A model generated the notes under the pieces. It saw only the letters and a program-made list of their open reading frames with translations. It was not told the DNA's origin and did not search any database. A DNA stretch of 64,000 nucleotides from Sphingomonas sp. Mn802worker (GTDB lineage: Bacteria > Pseudomonadota > Alphaproteobacteria > Sphingomonadales > Sphingomonadaceae). Below, piece by piece: positions 47,885-60,796 of the stretch. The stretch is from the NCBI RefSeq assembly GCF_000382485.1, contig NZ_AORY01000011.1, positions 181,437-245,436 of the forward strand. The letters run 5' to 3'. The translations under genes and the position numbers were made by a program. Each line of letters starts with the position of its first letter. Position 1 is the first letter of the stretch.

Positions 47885-49096
47885 TCACTCCGCTGCGACC
47901 AGCGCCGCCTCCACCGCTTCGCGATCGAGCTGCGCGCGGCTCTTCTTCTCCGCCGCGGTCTTCAACTGCCCGCACGCCGCATCGATGTCACGCCCGCGCG
48001 GGGTGCGCACCGGCGCGGAGATGCCGCCGGCGAACACGATGTCGGAAAACGCACGCACCCGCTCGGGCGTCGAACATTCGTATGCTGCACCCGGCCACGG
48101 ATTGAACGGGATCAGATTGACCTTGGCGGGCAGCTTGTAGTGCTTGAGCAGCCGGACCAGCTCGTGCGCGTGCGCGTCGCTGTCGTTCTTGTCCTTCAGC
48201 ATCACATATTCGAACGTGATCCGCCGCGCATTGTTGGCGCCGGGATAGTCCGCGCACGCCTGCAACAATTCCTCGATGCCGTATTTGCGGTTGAGCGGCA
48301 CGATCTCGTCGCGAATCTCCTTGGTCACCGCGTGGAGCGACACCGCCAGATTGACCCCGATCTCCGCGCCCGCGCGCGCCATCATCGGCACGACGCCCGA
48401 CGTGCTGAGCGTGATCCGCCGCTTGCTGAGCGCCAGCCCGTCGCCGTCCATCACCACCGACAGCGCGTCGCGCACATTCTCGAAATTATACAGCGGCTCG
48501 CCCATCCCCATCATCACGATGTTGGTCAGCATCCGCCCTTCCGGCTGCGACGGCCACTCGCCCAGCGCATCGCGCGCCAGCATTACCTGCCCGACGATCT
48601 CGCCCGCAGTGAGATTCCGCACCAGCCGCATCGTGCCGGTGTGGCAAAAGGTGCAGTTGAGCGTGCAGCCGACCTGGCTCGACACGCACAGCGTCCCGCG
48701 ATCGGCGTCGGGGATGAACACCGCCTCGTAATCCTGCCCGTCGGGTGAGCGCAGCAGCCACTTGCGCGTCCCGTCCGACGACACCTGCGCCTCGACCACC
48801 TCGGGCCGCCCGACGACGAAGCGCGCTTCCAGCCACGGATGCTGCACCTTGGCGATGTCGGTCATCGCCGAGAACTCGGTCGCACCGCGATTGTAGATCC
48901 AGTGCCAGATCTGCTTGGACCGGAGCTTCGCCTGCCGCGGCTCCATGCCGGCGGAGAGCAGCGCCTCGCGCAGCTCCGCCTTGTTCAATCCCACCAGATC
49001 GACGCGCCCATCCTCGCGCGGCGCAACCGCGCGCGGCACGGGCACAGGGTCGATGTGCCCGGCAATGGGCATGATGGCGGCAGCGATCTCAGGCAT
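47885..49096 (-). CDS. rlmN: Dual-specificity RNA methyltransferase RlmN
   Basis: Radical-SAM enzyme that methylates A2503 of 23S rRNA and A37 of some tRNAs. The product is 403 residues. The 4Fe-4S cysteines are C144, C148 and C151 (CxxxCxxC in [13 protein letters not shown]), [10 protein letters not shown] is the SAM block, and [12 protein letters not shown] near the C-terminus has the catalytic cysteine (C118/C355 equivalent). The N-terminal accessory domain is normal. It is convergent with the AraC-type gene. Confidence 0.97.
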   Translation of the reverse strand: MPEIAAAIMPIAGHIDPVPVPRAVAPREDGRVDLVGLNKAELREALLSAGMEPRQAKLRSKQIWHWIYNRGATEFSAMTDIAKVQHPWLEARFVVGRPEVVEAQVSSDGTRKWLLRSPDGQDYEAVFIPDADRGTLCVSSQVGCTLNCTFCHTGTMRLVRNLTAGEIVGQVMLARDALGEWPSQPEGRMLTNIVMMGMGEPLYNFENVRDALSVVMDGDGLALSKRRITLSTSGVVPMMARAGAEIGVNLAVSLHAVTKEIRDEIVPLNRKYGIEELLQACADYPGANNARRITFEYVMLKDKNDSDAHAHELVRLLKHYKLPAKVNLIPFNPWPGAAYECSTPERVRAFSDIVFAGGISAPVRTPRGRDIDAACGQLKTAAEKKSRAQLDREAVEAALVAAE

Positions 49097-49147
49097 GGCC
49101 AGGCATATAGCCGATCCGGCGGCGTTTTTCCACTCGCCTCCGGTCCG

Positions 49148-49717
49148 CTACCCCGTACGCTCGGAACGCCATTTCCTGACCGCCTGAACTACGCAGAACA
49201 CGATCAACACTACTCCCGCGACGATCCACAGCGCGTCCCAGCCATGCACGCCGCCGTCGCGCCAACCCCGCATGGCCAGCATCAGCGCGAACATCGGTGC
49301 CAGCGCCAGATTGCCCCATGTAACCCGTGCCAGCTTCTCGCGCCGCGCCGCATGCCGGTCGAGCGCGGGCAAGCTTGGCATCCGCCGCGCAAGCTCGCGC
49401 TCGGGCCGCCGCCACGATCGCAGGTACGGCAGCGTCAGCAGCGCGATCAGCGAAACCGTGCCTGCGATCGTCACCCCCGCGGCCGGCTCGTCGAACAGCG
49501 CGACCAATGCGCCTACCAGCACGATGACGCCAGCGATCCCGCCCCAGAACAACCGCCGCCAGTCGCGCAGATACGCCGCGACGAACGCCTCGCGCTCCGC
49601 TGCGGTGACCATGTAGCCCGCGCCGACGTGGTCCCGTCGGTACAGGAAACCGCTGCCGTGCGGCGTGAACTGCGCCGCGAACATGTCGCTCAGCTGCTTC
49701 GACCGATCTCCGAACAT
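49148..49717 (-). CDS. Hypothetical membrane protein
   Basis: 189-residue protein from ATG 49717 with about four helices in two pairs (LFWGGIAGVIVLVGALVALF and a second, and two near the C-terminus), joined by a basic loop. The N-terminal 60 residues are cytoplasmic and include FLYRRDHVGAGYMVTAAEREAFVAAYL. No family was recognised. It lies 51 bases upstream of rlmN and may share its transcript. Confidence 0.7.
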   Translation of the reverse strand: MFGDRSKQLSDMFAAQFTPHGSGFLYRRDHVGAGYMVTAAEREAFVAAYLRDWRRLFWGGIAGVIVLVGALVALFDEPAAGVTIAGTVSLIALLTLPYLRSWRRPERELARRMPSLPALDRHAARREKLARVTWGNLALAPMFALMLAMRGWRDGGVHGWDALWIVAGVVLIVFCVVQAVRKWRSERTG

Positions 49718-49833
49718 GCTGCCAACCTTATCGCTCCGCCGACACCTGGCAAGCGCTTGCGCCGCCTCGCCGCCTCCGCCACCATGCACGGCGGGGAAGG
49801 TCGGACAGCCGGCCACACGAGGGGGAAACACAC

Positions 49834-51414
49834 ATGCGCCTGCCGGTCGCCGCCGCGCTACTCGCCGTCACGACACCGATCGCCGCGCTGGCCTCTCTGC
49901 CTGCCGCCGCGCAGTTGCTGAGCCCGCTCGAACTCACCACCGATCCCGCCGACAAGGCCGTCATGGCAGAGGTCGCCGCCGCCGTCGCCGAGCGCCCGCC
50001 CAGCCTGCCGAAACTCGACGCCGCACTCGCCAGGCTGCCGCGCCCCACGCCTCTGCGGGGGCTGGTGCAAGCGGCACGCGCCTCGATCCTGAACGCACAG
50101 CCCGACAGCAAGCCCGCAGTCGCCGCGGTCGAGGAAGCGCTTCGCCTCCTGCCTGAAAATCCGATCCCGAAACTGGTCGCGACCGAGGTGTTCACCTTCT
50201 CCGGCGCGCCGCAACGTGCCGCCGATCTGTGGCTCACCGTCAGTCAACAGGCGCCGGAACTCGCGCGGCAGAGCGAACGCTATACGATGGATGCGCTCGT
50301 CAACCGCTTGTACGACATGGGTGACCATGTGCGCGGCGATCGCATGTCCGCCCGGCTCGGCGAGATCGGCTTTGCCTCCGCGCTCGCACCGGAACGCTCC
50401 CGCTACGCACTTGCAACCATCCGCACGGCGATGCGTGCCGGCCGCACCGCCGACGCGATCGCGGCGGTGCCCACGGTCGGGAATGCGTCCGACCTCGCCA
50501 GCATGTACGTCAATCGTCAGTATGAAGCGTTGTGGCCGCGTATCGCCGAATGGTCGGGCGGCAACTTCGACGCGCCGCGGCGCCGCTATCTCGAGGAGCT
50601 TCGCGCCGACTGGAACGCGAGCCAAAGTTTCGAAACGGCAACGCCTTACGCGCGCGAGCTTGCCGGCCTTCAGGCGTATGAGGCGGTGGTCGCGCTGTTC
50701 CTTCCCATGTTCGATCACCTGTCGAAGGAAACGTACGACGCAGGCGCCGAGACACTCGCGCCGATCGTCGCGCGTTCGCTGACCGCAACGGGTCGCGCCG
50801 CAGAAGGACAGGCCCTGCTCGGCCGCGTCGCGCAGCAGTTGCCCGCAGAGGCAGGTGCCAACGCCCTCAACATTGATGCCTCCTACGCGACGCTCGCCGC
50901 GCAGAACACCGATTGGTCACAGGCGATCAGCCGCGCCGATACGTTTCTCGCCCGCGCAAAGTCGTTCGGCAGCGTCAATCCCAGCGCGATCACCGGCATC
51001 CAGGCGTATCGGGCTTGCGCATTGTTCCAGTCGAAGCGCCTGAACGAAGCGCAGACCACCAAGGCGGAGGTGATGCTGGCCGCCGCCGCCAACCCGTCGA
51101 CGGTCGCCTTCATGCTCGGCTGCATGAACGATGCGCCGGGCCTGCGTACGCTTGTCATCGATCGCCTTGCAGACGCGAACACACGCGATTGGGCGCTTGG
51201 CTTCTTGCAGCCTTGTGTTCCAGACGGTCGGGTACCGATCGAGCACCTGACCGCGCCGGTGATCGACGCCGTGCGCGCCGATCCGGAAGTCATCGCCGCC
51301 GCCAACAAGGTCGGCCGCATCCTGCCGCAACCGATCGGCGGCAAGCTGCCGGCCGGGTTCGAACCCTTCCGCACCCCGCCCTCAAGCCATCCGGTCGGCA
51401 AGGACTCGGTATAG
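49834..51414 (+). CDS. Exported helical-repeat (TPR-like) protein
   Basis: 526-residue protein with a signal peptide ending PAAAQ (about residue 26), then Ala-rich helices with a TPR-like rhythm (RYALATIRTAMRAGRTADAIAAVP, ASYATLAAQNTDWSQAISRADTFLARA) through to about 470. No enzyme motif is seen. It probably acts as a periplasmic scaffold. It is convergent with rpiA. Confidence 0.72.
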   Translation: MRLPVAAALLAVTTPIAALASLPAAAQLLSPLELTTDPADKAVMAEVAAAVAERPPSLPKLDAALARLPRPTPLRGLVQAARASILNAQPDSKPAVAAVEEALRLLPENPIPKLVATEVFTFSGAPQRAADLWLTVSQQAPELARQSERYTMDALVNRLYDMGDHVRGDRMSARLGEIGFASALAPERSRYALATIRTAMRAGRTADAIAAVPTVGNASDLASMYVNRQYEALWPRIAEWSGGNFDAPRRRYLEELRADWNASQSFETATPYARELAGLQAYEAVVALFLPMFDHLSKETYDAGAETLAPIVARSLTATGRAAEGQALLGRVAQQLPAEAGANALNIDASYATLAAQNTDWSQAISRADTFLARAKSFGSVNPSAITGIQAYRACALFQSKRLNEAQTTKAEVMLAAAANPSTVAFMLGCMNDAPGLRTLVIDRLADANTRDWALGFLQPCVPDGRVPIEHLTAPVIDAVRADPEVIAAANKVGRILPQPIGGKLPAGFEPFRTPPSSHPVGKDSV

Positions 51415-51423
51415 CCGCAGACG

Positions 51424-52092
51424 TCAGCCGCGCTGATCGCGCTCGATCCGCGTCACCACGCCGCCGTCCGCCACGTACGCCGCATCGACCTCGCGCAGGA
51501 ACAGCCCGTGCCCCAGCGCGCCGGGCACCGCGTCGATCTCCGCCGCCAGCGCCGCGGGATCGGCGATCGTGTCGAACCGCGCGTCCAAAATCAGATTGCC
51601 ATTGTCGGTCACGCCGTCCCGCACCGTCACCGCCGCGCCCAGCGCCTCCAGCCGCGCCGTCACGAAACGGCGAGCGAACGACAGCACCTCGACCGGCAGC
51701 TTCGCCGCGCCGATTGCCGCGACACGCTTCGACCCGTCCGCGATCACCACCATCCGCGTCGATGCCGCCGCCACCACCTTCTCGCGCAGCATCGCACCGC
51801 CCGCGCCCTTGATCGCGTGGAGCTGCGCGTCGATCTCGTCCGCGCCGTCGATCGTCAGGTCGACCCGCGCCACCTCGGCGAAGTCGCGCACCCTGATCCC
51901 GACCGCTTCCGCCGCGCGCGCGCTGGCGATGCTCGTCGCCACCGCCTCGATGTCCAGCCCCGTCCGCACCCGCTCGCCCAACGCGCGGATCAGGAACGCG
52001 ACGGTCGAGCCGGTTCCCAGCCCGACGAGCATGCCGTCCCGCACCTCGCCCAACGCCGCTTCCGCCGCCAGCCTCTTGTCGTCATCCACCAT
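51424..52092 (-). CDS. rpiA: Ribose-5-phosphate isomerase A
   Basis: RpiA interconverts ribose-5-phosphate and ribulose-5-phosphate. The product is 222 residues from ATG 52092 (MVDDDKRLAAEAAL); the longer frame from 52131 lacks a site. Active-site blocks LGTGSTVAFLI, TIDGADEID, KGAGGAMLREKVVA and DNGNLILD are all present. Normal length. Confidence 0.97.
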   Translation of the reverse strand: MVDDDKRLAAEAALGEVRDGMLVGLGTGSTVAFLIRALGERVRTGLDIEAVATSIASARAAEAVGIRVRDFAEVARVDLTIDGADEIDAQLHAIKGAGGAMLREKVVAAASTRMVVIADGSKRVAAIGAAKLPVEVLSFARRFVTARLEALGAAVTVRDGVTDNGNLILDARFDTIADPAALAAEIDAVPGALGHGLFLREVDAAYVADGGVVTRIERDQRG

Positions 52093-52152
52093 GCGGGCCC
52101 GACGCTCACCCGCGTGCAACGTTCCGCTCACACGCGCCGCGCCGACCTCACG

Positions 52153-52503
52153 TCACACGCGGCGACCGAACAACCGCCCGAGCACCTGCTCCACCGCCTG
52201 CCCGATCGCGTCGCCGTCGATTCCGCCGACACCCGCCTGACGGCTCTCATCGGTCCTGGCGTCGTTCGCAGGAGACGGCTTCTCGGCCGGCTTCTCAGCC
52301 GCAGGCTTCGCCGCCTTCGCCTCCGCCGCCTTCATCGCCGCAGCGGCCGCCATCGACAGACCCGTCGCGATCATCGCCTTGCCCTGCGGCGAGTTGGCGG
52401 CGGTCACCGCCTGGTCGATGATCTTCTCGCCCGCGCGGCGCAGTTCCTTGGGCAGCTTGACCCCGCCGATCGTCTTCGGGATGCGTTTTTTCTTCTTGGC
52501 CAT
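52153..52503 (-). CDS. Hypothetical basic/Ala-rich protein
   Basis: 116 residues from ATG 52503. It starts MAKKKKRIPKTIGGVKLPKELR, then has an Ala/Lys/Pro-rich middle and ends QVLGRLFGRRV. It looks largely helical, basic and partly disordered. Similar short proteins occur in sphingomonads. It lies between the TonB-dependent receptor and rpiA on the same strand. Confidence 0.65.
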   Translation of the reverse strand: MAKKKKRIPKTIGGVKLPKELRRAGEKIIDQAVTAANSPQGKAMIATGLSMAAAAAMKAAEAKAAKPAAEKPAEKPSPANDARTDESRQAGVGGIDGDAIGQAVEQVLGRLFGRRV

Positions 52504-52533
52504 GCGACACCACTCCTGTTGCGCCTGATATAA

Positions 52534-54672
52534 TCAGCCGAACGTCCGCTTGAAGGTCAGCGCCGGCACCACAAATCCGTCGCGCCGCCGGTATTCGCGC
52601 GACACCGGCTTGGTCGAGGTGCGGTCGGGCGCGTAGAACAGGCGGTCGCGGTATGACGGCTTCGCCAGCGCATTCTCCAGCGTGAAGGTGACGACGCTCG
52701 TCTTCGTCGGCCGCCATTCCGCGAACACCTGCGTGTACAGCCCACGAAACCCGCGATCGGTCTCGTCGCGGCGATATTGCGTCGAGCTTGTCGCATTTTC
52801 CGCCAGCACGCCCCACGCCCAGCTGCCGCGATCCTGCCGGAACTCGGCCGATCCGTAGAAGATGCTGTTGCCCGTGAACGGTCGCGTGCGAAGCGTGTAC
52901 GGATCGATCACGAACGTCGGCACCAGCGAGCCGTAGAGCGTCAGCCGCCCGCCCTTCACCCCCAGCGTCTTCAGCGGCGCCTCGATCCGCGCACGCACGA
53001 TCACCACCGTGCCGTCGCCCAGATTGCCCGGCGCATCGAACCCTTCTGGCGTCGGCACGCGGTCCTGCACCAGGCTGATGTGCGTGTATCCCGCCTCCAG
53101 CCGGACGAGCCCGTCGCCCAGGATCGGATGCTCCAGCGTGCCGAGCAGTTCCCAGCTGCGCTGCGGCACCAGTTGCGCATTGCCGCCGTTGACGCGGTCG
53201 TTGCCCAGCTCCGCGACCGAAATGAAGTCGGTGAACTGCAACTGGTTGACCGTCCGCTGCGCCGACACCTGCGCACGCCAGCCCGGCGCGAACCGCCAAT
53301 CGAGCACCAGCTTGGGCTTCAGGAACGACAAGGTCCGCTTCGCATCGACATCGCCCGACACGGTCAGCCGCGACGCCTCGATCGTCAGCCCGCCGTCGAG
53401 CCGGATCGTCGGCGACAGCGCGCGCCCGACGTTGACGAACGCCTCGCCGCGCACCTCGCGCACCGTCGCATCGTCGACCGGCAGGTCGATCCGCGTCCGT
53501 CCACCACCCACTGCCAGATCGAACAGGTCGACGCGACTGCGCAACTGGTTGATGACGCCTTCCGCCCCCAGTTCGACGTTCCAGCCGTTCCACCCCGGCC
53601 GGCTCCACACCAGCCGCGCCAGCGTCTCCGCCTCATGGTCGTTGACCGACTGGCTGAACCCGGTCGGTCCAGGGCCATTGCTCCCGAACAGATCGATCAG
53701 CGACAAGTCGCGGTTGTCGCGTGATCGCCGTGTCGCCAGCCCGATCAGCTTGATCCCGCCTCCGGCCAGCGGCCGCGTCACGTCGCCGCCAAGTTCATAT
53801 TCGTCGAGAATATAGCGCTCGATCAGCGCATCCTCGCGACGGGCCAAGCCGACGCGATCGACCCGGTTCGACTGGTCGAGCGAGAAGCGGTTAGTCGCCG
53901 CGCGCGCGTTCAGATGCGCGGTGCGGTTCGCGCCGTCATTATACTCCCACGACCCCGACAGCGCGCCCTGCGGCTGGCTGTAATGGTTCACGCGGTAGCG
54001 ATATTCAACCAGCTCGTTCGATGGCAGCGCAGTGACGCGATCATAGCCCTCTTGCGTCGAATCCTGATTGGTGATGTTCAGCGCCAGGTTGAACGTCGAC
54101 TTGCCCGACCGGAGCAGCGCCGACGCGCTCCCTTCCGGGAACAGGCGACCGGTATAGTCACGGCGAACCGTCCCCGTCAGCGTCCCCGCCAGTCCCCCGC
54201 TCGCCGAGGTGACGAGGTTCAGCACCTGCGGCTTGCCCGTGAACTCCGCGCCGTAGAGGTCGCCGGGCCCGACCTCAACCCGCACCACGCGTCCCGCCGG
54301 AATGCGCGACAGGATCGTGTCGAGCGTGTCGCTCTTCGCCGACGGGCGCTGCCCGTTGACCACGACGTTCCCCGCCGCCCCGCCGAAGCCGCGCAAGGAC
54401 GGATCGATGCTCTCGATCGTGAAGCCCGGCACGCGCTGGACGATCTGCAGCGCGGTCGCGGGCGCAAAGGTCGCGAACCACGCCGCGTCATAGGTCCGCC
54501 GCCCGGTCACACGGTCGGGCTGCCCCGCGGGCTGCAACCCCTGCGCGTCGTCGGGCTTCGAGGCGGCCGGTCCTGCCGCCGGCGCGACCTGCGCCCACGC
54601 CGCGCTTGACCCCGCCGCACCCGCCAGCACCAGCGCACTCGCGCACCATTTCAGGCTTAACCCCATCGGCAT
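52534..54672 (-). CDS. TonB-dependent receptor-like outer membrane protein
   Basis: 712-residue outer-membrane barrel protein. A signal peptide ends AWAQ (about residue 28). The plug has PATALQIVQRVPGFTIESID and GGAAGNVVVNGQRPSAKSDTL. After that many amphipathic strands follow, to a C-terminal phenylalanine-containing end (ALTFKRTFG). ATG 54672 has GGAGGGG upstream. The substrate is unknown. The promoter holds a 16-bp GACTAC-AAAC-GTAGTC palindrome, so it is probably under BlaI/MecI-type control. Confidence 0.88.
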   Translation of the reverse strand: MPMGLSLKWCASALVLAGAAGSSAAWAQVAPAAGPAASKPDDAQGLQPAGQPDRVTGRRTYDAAWFATFAPATALQIVQRVPGFTIESIDPSLRGFGGAAGNVVVNGQRPSAKSDTLDTILSRIPAGRVVRVEVGPGDLYGAEFTGKPQVLNLVTSASGGLAGTLTGTVRRDYTGRLFPEGSASALLRSGKSTFNLALNITNQDSTQEGYDRVTALPSNELVEYRYRVNHYSQPQGALSGSWEYNDGANRTAHLNARAATNRFSLDQSNRVDRVGLARREDALIERYILDEYELGGDVTRPLAGGGIKLIGLATRRSRDNRDLSLIDLFGSNGPGPTGFSQSVNDHEAETLARLVWSRPGWNGWNVELGAEGVINQLRSRVDLFDLAVGGGRTRIDLPVDDATVREVRGEAFVNVGRALSPTIRLDGGLTIEASRLTVSGDVDAKRTLSFLKPKLVLDWRFAPGWRAQVSAQRTVNQLQFTDFISVAELGNDRVNGGNAQLVPQRSWELLGTLEHPILGDGLVRLEAGYTHISLVQDRVPTPEGFDAPGNLGDGTVVIVRARIEAPLKTLGVKGGRLTLYGSLVPTFVIDPYTLRTRPFTGNSIFYGSAEFRQDRGSWAWGVLAENATSSTQYRRDETDRGFRGLYTQVFAEWRPTKTSVVTFTLENALAKPSYRDRLFYAPDRTSTKPVSREYRRRDGFVVPALTFKRTFG

Positions 54673-54700
54673 CGCTCACCCCTCCCGTCGATGCCGCAGT

Positions 54701-54716
54701 GACTACAAACGTAGTC
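54701..54716. promoter_or_regulatory. BlaI/MecI-like operator before the TonB-dependent receptor
   Basis: GACTAC-AAAC-GTAGTC is a perfect inverted repeat holding TACA/GTA-type half-sites like those bound by BlaI/MecI/CopY repressors. A second arm pair (CAAACG at 54707 and CGTTTG at 54729) overlaps it. It lies 29 bases before the receptor start, in an AT-richer region. No blaI gene is in the window, so the repressor would act from elsewhere. Confidence 0.5.
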
Positions 54717-54771
54717 GTTTATTGTCAACGTTTGTTTTCGTCACCCTGTATTATCTACCTATCACACCTAT

Positions 54772-55812
54772 TCAGCGGCTGTCCACCGCCGCTGCGACGA
54801 CCCGCTCCCCCGCCTCGGCCGGGTCGACGCCCGCGGCCATCCGCGCCGCATAGCGCCGCGCCAGCACCGCGCAGACGAACAGCTGCACCTGGTGGAAGAT
54901 CATCAGTGGCAGCACGATCAGGCTGACCGACGATCCCGTGAACAGGATCGTCGCCATCGGGATGCCGCTCGCCATGCTCTTCTTCGATCCGCAGAATACG
55001 ATCGCGATCTCGTCGGGCTTGGAGAAGCCGAACGCGCGCGACATCCACGTCGTCGCCGCGATCACCGCCGCCAGCAGCACGCCGTCGAATAGCAGCACCA
55101 GCGCCAGATCGCCCGCGCTCACCGCCTGCCACACGCCCGACACCATGCCCTCGCTGAACGCTGCATATACCACCAGCAGGATCGATCCGCGATCGACCAA
55201 GCTCGTCGGCCGCTTATGCCGCGCGATCCATCCGCCGATCAGCGGGCGCGCCGCCTGCCCGGCGACGAACGGCAGCAGGATTTGCGCCGCGATCCCCTCG
55301 ATCGCATGCCACGACACGCCCCCGCCCGCCGCGGGCAGCAACCCCGTCAGCGGAAATACCACCGCGACGATCAATGGCGTCAACACCGTGCCGACCAGGT
55401 TCGACACCGACGCGCTGCACAACGCCGCCGGCACGTTGCCGCCCGCAATGCCGGTAAAGGCGATCGACGACTGCACGGTCGAGGGCAGCAACGTCAGGAA
55501 CAACAGCCCCGCTGCGATCTCGCCCGGCACCCACGCGCGTGCCACCCCGCTCACCGCCAGCCCCAGCAGCGGAAACAACAGAAACGTGCTCAGGAACACC
55601 AGCCCCTGCAATCGCCAGTGCGTCAGCCCCGCCCAGATCGCCGCCGGCGCCAGCCGCGCACCGTAGAGAAAGAACAGTAGCGCGACCGCGACGGTCACCG
55701 CCATCTCCGCCACCCGCACGCCCTCTCCCCGCGCCGGCAACACCGCGGCAAGAGCAACGGTGGCGAGCAGCAGCAACAGGTACGGATCGATGAACCGGCG
55801 AATGAACGACAT
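54772..55812 (-). CDS. SBF-like bile acid:sodium symporter family protein
   Basis: 346-residue membrane protein (PF13593-type) with ten helices. The crossover blocks FLTLLPSTVQSSIAFTGIAGGNVPAALCSASVSN and IAIVFCGSKKSMASGIPM are diagnostic. ATG 55812 has GGAGG five bases upstream. Members export or import organic anions; the bile acid name is historical. It sits upstream of the receptor, 99 bases away, on the same strand. Confidence 0.9.
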   Translation of the reverse strand: MSFIRRFIDPYLLLLLATVALAAVLPARGEGVRVAEMAVTVAVALLFFLYGARLAPAAIWAGLTHWRLQGLVFLSTFLLFPLLGLAVSGVARAWVPGEIAAGLLFLTLLPSTVQSSIAFTGIAGGNVPAALCSASVSNLVGTVLTPLIVAVVFPLTGLLPAAGGGVSWHAIEGIAAQILLPFVAGQAARPLIGGWIARHKRPTSLVDRGSILLVVYAAFSEGMVSGVWQAVSAGDLALVLLFDGVLLAAVIAATTWMSRAFGFSKPDEIAIVFCGSKKSMASGIPMATILFTGSSVSLIVLPLMIFHQVQLFVCAVLARRYAARMAAGVDPAEAGERVVAAAVDSR

Positions 55813-56194
55813 GAAACCTCCAACTGCGCCCGCCATCGCATACCACGCCGAACCACGCGACCGCCCGCGCCTGCAACGGCGATTGCATGTCCGCTCACCC
55901 CACGAGCGGCGAAGCGTATCGCTGCACGTCTCGCCAAAGATCGTCGTCGCCCGTTAACGGCCTCACTGCCGTGTCAGCGATCCACTGCTCCCTATCAAAC
56001 GGTCGCCACGCCCCCTGACATGCTGGACCGCGGCGAGGGTGACGATCACAACAACCTGCATCACCCTACGTCGCCTCGTGTGGCTCGGCCGTCGCCCTGT
56101 AGCGTGGCAGTGGTCCATTCACGACACTCTACAGATGCCCGGCCCGCCGCCACGCTCCATTCTAACGCGTGGTTGGTGCGGAAAGTACATGCCG
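55813..56194. other. Intergenic stretch, no gene supported
   Basis: Contains only short chance reading frames with arginine/proline-rich, shadow-like translations. No RNA gene, clear palindrome or strong promoter is evident. It separates the symporter gene start from the end of the next minus-strand gene and presumably holds the symporter promoter. Confidence 0.5.
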
Positions 56195-57235
56195 CTACAA
56201 CGCGCCGGAATGTACCGTCGTCGTGTTGCCCTGCGTCCGGCTGGTCGGTTTACCGCCTGCGATCGCCGACCATACCTGCGTCGGCGACGGCATCCGGTCG
56301 AACGACGGGAACGTGCTCACGCTGCCGTCGACATCGCTCAGCGTGACCGAATAGACGCCTGTCTTGTTGATCTGCGCCATTAGCGACGGCTCCACGCTGA
56401 TCACGCGTCCCGCATCGCCCAGCGCCATGGCATAGCCTCCGCTCGCGTCGCCCGACCGATACACGCCGTAGTTGCGCTCACCCACCCCGTCGCGGCACCA
56501 CGTCACCTGTGCCGGCACGGTCGTCTTGTCTTGCTTTGCCACCCTGCCGGAGTGAACCAGACCGGCGATCATCATGTCAGCCAGGTCGGGCTTGACCACA
56601 CGGGCCTTGGCATACCGAAGCGGCTGGGGGCATGCCGCGACCGGGACCGCCGCGCGCGCTGCCGTCATGCTCCCGGCCGGCCAGCGCACGCCCGCGATCA
56701 CCTGGTCCATCCGCTCACTCAACTGCGCCGCCGTCATGACGGGAGCCGTCATGCGCAAGACGACAAGCCAGCCCCCGACCGGCACCACCGCGAGCGCGGT
56801 GCTGCGGAACTGTCCGCCCGGACTCGCATACACCTGCCGTAGCGACGAGGCCGCGGTTGCGCCCGGCGCGGCGAATGCCACCGGCGTCGCGCTTGCGGGC
56901 GACATGCCGGGTAAGGCATCGCTCGTCTCCAATGCGGTGCGCGCGCGATCGAACCACAGGGCAGCATCACCGGCCGCGGGATGGAACAGGAACAGGGTCG
57001 TGATGACGCTCTTGTCCGCCGCCTCGTACCGCGCGGTCACATCGAATTCGCCAGCGGTCGCATCGCTCAGCTCGGTGCGCGTCAATCCCGCGAGCACCGG
57101 CATCAGGATAATCCCGCTCTGCGCGTGCTGCCAGCCCTTGCTCGCCGGCACCGGCAGGTCGCGCGCTCTCGCCTGCATCGTTGCCACGCTCATCACAACG
57201 GCCGCTGCCAGCAGCCACCCACGCGTCGATCGCAT
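56195..57235 (-). CDS. Hypothetical exported protein
   Basis: 346 residues from ATG 57235 with a signal peptide ending ARARD (about residue 25). The mature part shows beta-strand-like blocks and one pair of cysteines (VAACPQPLRYAKARV and VTWCRDGVGERN), which may form a disulfide. No known family is recognised. Its ends are firm, as the frame is open throughout. Confidence 0.7.
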   Translation of the reverse strand: MRSTRGWLLAAAVVMSVATMQARARDLPVPASKGWQHAQSGIILMPVLAGLTRTELSDATAGEFDVTARYEAADKSVITTLFLFHPAAGDAALWFDRARTALETSDALPGMSPASATPVAFAAPGATAASSLRQVYASPGGQFRSTALAVVPVGGWLVVLRMTAPVMTAAQLSERMDQVIAGVRWPAGSMTAARAAVPVAACPQPLRYAKARVVKPDLADMMIAGLVHSGRVAKQDKTTVPAQVTWCRDGVGERNYGVYRSGDASGGYAMALGDAGRVISVEPSLMAQINKTGVYSVTLSDVDGSVSTFPSFDRMPSPTQVWSAIAGGKPTSRTQGNTTTVHSGAL

Positions 57236-57383
57236 CGTTCATACCCCCCGGTTACCGCAGCATGGATAGTTCCGGGGGCCGCGACAAGCCGCATCGTTCA
57301 CGCGCATATCGCCGTCCTCGCCCTGTCCGGGGACCTATCGCGCGCGGTGCTTGGCAACCAGCGCCACCAACGCTTCTACGCCG

Positions 57384-57590
57384 TCACGACCATGAAACGT
57401 GTACGCTGCCGAGCAACAGATACCATCCAAGGCCGACACCCACTGCCAGAAAGCCAAGATCGAACAGATAGGCGACAGGCCGTTCGTTGAGCGTGTCGAC
57501 CGAGAAACGGCGCTCATATCGCTCGGTCCAGGCGGAGCGAAGCAGCCGGTAAGTGCCGAAGATGACCAGCGGGATGAGCAGAAGCGGCAT
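57384..57590 (-). CDS. Small membrane protein
   Basis: 68 residues from ATG 57590, with two helices (PLLLIPLVIFGTYRLLRSAW and FLAVGVGLGWYLLLG) around a charged loop (TERYERRFSVDTLNERP). It is not recognised. It lies 148 bases upstream of the exported protein gene on the same strand. Confidence 0.55.
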   Translation of the reverse strand: MPLLLIPLVIFGTYRLLRSAWTERYERRFSVDTLNERPVAYLFDLGFLAVGVGLGWYLLLGSVHVSWS

Positions 57591-57854
57591 GCTTGCCTGT
57601 TACAAGCAGATCCTTTCTGTCGCCTTTACGGCGGATCAGGCGGTTCGCTCAGATAGTCGCTCGTCTTTGTGGCGCGTACCGACGCAGGCACGATCCGAGC
57701 ACAAGCGATGTTGTGGGCTCGCCGCTCAGTGCGGGCGCGACGACGCCGCATCACCTGCCGGCGACTGACCGCCCCCGCATTAACCGCCCGCGCCCACGAA
57801 CCTCGCAAGGCCTCCCACGCGTTCCTACATCCCGCCACACTGGCATCCGCTGCG

Positions 57855-57869
57855 GAACGAAGGTAGAAC
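57855..57869. promoter_or_regulatory. LexA (SOS) box before uvrA
   Basis: GAAC-GAAGGTA-GAAC is an exact match to the alphaproteobacterial LexA direct repeat (GTTC-N7-GTTC read on the other strand), with seven bases between the repeats. It ends seven bases before the uvrA ATG, so bound LexA would block transcription or its start. This is direct sequence evidence for SOS control. Confidence 0.82.
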
Positions 57870-57876
57870 GGCCCTC

Positions 57877-60789
<2,913 letters not shown>

Positions 60790-60796
60790 GGTGTGT

